Of a stretch of DNA of 14,281 bases, positions 12,877-14,281 are shown in pieces; position 1 is the stretch's first letter, and every line of letters begins with the position of its first letter. A model generated the notes under the pieces. That model ran no database searches. It was not told where the DNA came from and was given only the letters and a program-made list of their open reading frames with translations. The stretch is from Desulfovibrionaceae bacterium (lineage in GTDB: Bacteria; Desulfobacterota; Desulfovibrionia; Desulfovibrionales; Desulfovibrionaceae), in assembly GCA_030539415.1 (NCBI GenBank), contig JAUNSE010000020.1, forward strand, positions 292 through 14,572, read 5' to 3'. Both the position numbers and the translations under genes were made by a program.

Positions 12877-13950
12877 ATGTCCTCACCCATCCCATCCACT
12901 GCCGTGGAGGATGCCGGCTTTCGCGGGGAGCTCTTTCTCCCCGCCGCGCGGCCCCTCTCCCCCCTTCCCTCCCCGCTCTCCCTTCGGTCCGCGGCCTCTG
13001 ATCCGGACCGCCTCCCCTCCCCCGCCTCTTCCGTTTTTTCCCCGGCCCCGTCTCCGGAGTCCCGGCCCGCGTCCCTGTCCCGGCAGGCCCGCGCGTCATC
13101 CGATCATGATGATGGCCGCTGCCGGCAGGTCCGGGCCGCTGCCGGCACGGCCCTTGTCATCATGCCCAGCAGCGCCGGCGTCTGCGACACGCGCGAGCGT
13201 TTTTATGCGCGCTTTTTCGCCGATCGCGGCTTCACGTGCCTTATTTGTGACGCTCTCGGCCGCAGGGGCATATCCGAGTGCATGACCGATCAAAGTGTGC
13301 TATCAGATCTGGACATGCTGTCCGACGCCAGGGCCGCCTGGTCCTGGCTTGCCGGACGCGGCTTTGCGCGCGTCGGCATACTGGGCGCCTCCAAGGGCGG
13401 CCAGTGCGCCCTCAACGCGGCCCTTGCCGAGGTGCCGGGCCTTCCCCCCTTCCCCGGACGCTTCGCCTTTCACCTGTGCCTGTGCCCGGCCTGCGCCGTC
13501 GAGCCGCGCAGGGCCGCCGCTGCCGGCGGTCCCGTGCTCGTCCTGTGCGGCGGCAGGGACGACTACACGGGCTCGGCCCGGGCCTTCGCCCTGGCCGCGC
13601 GCCTGCGCGGCGCCCGCGTGGAAACGCGTCTTCTGCCCGAAGCCTGCCATGCCTGGGAGAGTCTGGGCGAACCCCGATTTTTCGCTGCCGCCGAGACCTA
13701 CGCCCACTGCCGCTTCTTCCGCGAGGAGGACGGCAGCCTCACCGACGCGGACACCGGAGAGAACATGTCCCCTCCCGAGTTCGCGCGGCATCTGCGCGCA
13801 AGGGCGCGGCTGGGCGCCCATGCCGGCGGCGGCACGCCCGAGCTCAGGCTGCGCGGGTGTTCTGTGATGCTTGACTTTCTGGTCAGACACGGCTTTGCGG
13901 CAGCCGGAACTGACCTGCCCGAACGGCCCGGAGGTGGCCCGCATGAATAA
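12877..13950 (+). CDS. Dienelactone hydrolase-like alpha/beta hydrolase with Ser/Pro-rich insertion
   Basis: A 357-residue protein transcribed away from the main operon. From residue 90 it follows the dienelactone hydrolase plan: GTALVIMPSSAGVCDTRERF, RGFTCLICDALGRRGISE, the nucleophile elbow GILGASKGGQCALNAAL (S172), an acid in LVLCGGRDDYTG (D228 or D229), and the histidine in EACHAWES (H258). The nucleophile is Ser, not the Cys of true dienelactone hydrolases, and the usual HG-S-GG oxyanion segment reads MPSSAG. Residues 13-22 (AGFRGELFLP) look like the first strands, so residues about 25-88 are an insertion, rich in Ser, Pro, Ala and Arg. GGAGG lies 13 bases before the ATG, a long spacer, so the start is less certain. 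The stop overlaps the next gene's start. Substrate unknown. Confidence 0.75.
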   Translation: MSSPIPSTAVEDAGFRGELFLPAARPLSPLPSPLSLRSAASDPDRLPSPASSVFSPAPSPESRPASLSRQARASSDHDDGRCRQVRAAAGTALVIMPSSAGVCDTRERFYARFFADRGFTCLICDALGRRGISECMTDQSVLSDLDMLSDARAAWSWLAGRGFARVGILGASKGGQCALNAALAEVPGLPPFPGRFAFHLCLCPACAVEPRRAAAAGGPVLVLCGGRDDYTGSARAFALAARLRGARVETRLLPEACHAWESLGEPRFFAAAETYAHCRFFREEDGSLTDADTGENMSPPEFARHLRARARLGAHAGGGTPELRLRGCSVMLDFLVRHGFAAAGTDLPERPGGGPHE

Positions 13951-14281
13951 GGATGTGCTGGATGACAAGGGGATGGGACTGCACGCAAGGCCGACGGACG
14001 AGGCCATAGACTACAGCCACCCCCATTTCGGCGAGCATTCGAAGGCCGGCGGCATGGAGCAGCTGCCGCTCGATGCCGTCGAGATGCGCTGGCTTCTGCT
14101 GGAGATGGCCCGCTGCCAGACGCTGGACGAGCTGTTCGAGCTGGTCTCCTCGAGCTTCGGCTCGCTCTGGGACGTGGCCCTGGTCCGCATCTGGCTGCTC
14201 GTGCCGCCGCCCGAGGGCGCCTGCGCGCGCTGCCCCGAGGCCTGGGAGTGCGAGGACCGGCGCCAGTGCCTGAATCTTGTC
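13943..14281 (+). CDS. GAF-domain regulator, probable sigma-54 activator (N-terminal part, cut by right edge)
   Basis: The first 113 codons of a gene that continues past the window. A charged N-terminal stretch of about 42 residues leads into a GAF-like segment: ARCQTLDELFELVSSSFG, then LWDVALVRIWLLVPPP. After it comes a cysteine group, CARCPEAWECEDRRQC (C94, C97, C103, C109; CX2CX5CX5C), and CLNLV. I know this arrangement from the N-termini of sigma-54-dependent regulators and GAF-containing signalling proteins, where the four cysteines may bind metal or sense redox state. The AAA+ and helix-turn-helix parts would lie beyond base 14281, so the sigma-54 role is inferred from the promoter at 12689-12705. 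The ATG overlaps the hydrolase stop by 8 bases and has GGAGGT 7 nt upstream, so the two genes are coupled. Confidence 0.7.
   Translation, partial: MNKDVLDDKGMGLHARPTDEAIDYSHPHFGEHSKAGGMEQLPLDAVEMRWLLLEMARCQTLDELFELVSSSFGSLWDVALVRIWLLVPPPEGACARCPEAWECEDRRQCLNLV

Noticed and set aside
1..14281. CRISPR array, tRNA or rRNA genes, insertion sequence ends
   Set aside because: No regularly spaced direct repeats, tRNA cloverleaf, rRNA-like segments or transposase motifs were recognised by eye on either strand.

Overview
The window is GC-rich DNA (about two-thirds GC by eye). It looks like a near-complete catabolic gene cluster from an anaerobic or facultative bacterium. High GC, sigma-54 control, a GAF-type regulator with a cysteine cluster, and a membrane-tethered FAD/Fe-S redox pair would fit a Desulfovibrio-like proteobacterium. 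That placement is a weak inference. No rRNA, tRNA, CRISPR array, insertion sequence or phage gene was seen.

Layout. A long leftward gene series fills about 1-12607. In transcription order it holds: a small DsrE-fold-like protein of the MSMEG_0572/Sll0783 nitrogen-starvation family; a TIM-barrel amidohydrolase; a radical SAM protein fused to a GNAT acetyltransferase (MSMEG_0568 plus MSMEG_0567 N-terminal types); a DUF1116 protein (YlbE/AllG-like); carbamate kinase; FdrA; a GlcD-like FAD dehydrogenase; a GlcF/GlpC-like Fe-S protein; an AIR-synthase-related protein (sll0787 type); a DUF3419-like SAM enzyme; and the start of a periplasmic ABC-transporter binding protein that runs off the left edge. 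On the right a divergent rightward pair begins at 12877: a dienelactone-hydrolase-like protein with an odd Ser/Pro-rich insertion, then the N-terminus of a GAF-domain regulator that runs off the right edge.

Control. A near-consensus sigma-54 (-24/-12) promoter lies at 12689-12705, pointing left. It predicts a start near 12678, a 5'-terminal hairpin at +5 to +24, and a start codon at 12607 with a good Shine-Dalgarno (SD) site. AT-rich dyads upstream are candidate activator sites. The partial GAF protein is a plausible sigma-54 activator for them. GC-rich hairpins sit in every intercistronic gap longer than about 70 bp.

How it may work. Four domain families of the nitrilase-1 (Nit1/Nit1C) cluster, known for nitrogen starvation and cyanide assimilation, occur here without a nitrilase. 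They share one strand with three genes of the allantoin-type carbamoyl-transfer module (FdrA, DUF1116, carbamate kinase) and with an FAD/Fe-S dehydrogenase. My hypothesis is that a nitrogen-containing small molecule is imported, modified by the radical SAM/GNAT/AIR-synthase-like enzymes, hydrolysed by the amidohydrolase and oxidised. A carbamoyl group would then go to carbamoyl phosphate, from which carbamate kinase makes ATP, CO2 and ammonia. I know of no described pathway with this exact gene set. The substrate cannot be read from the sequence.
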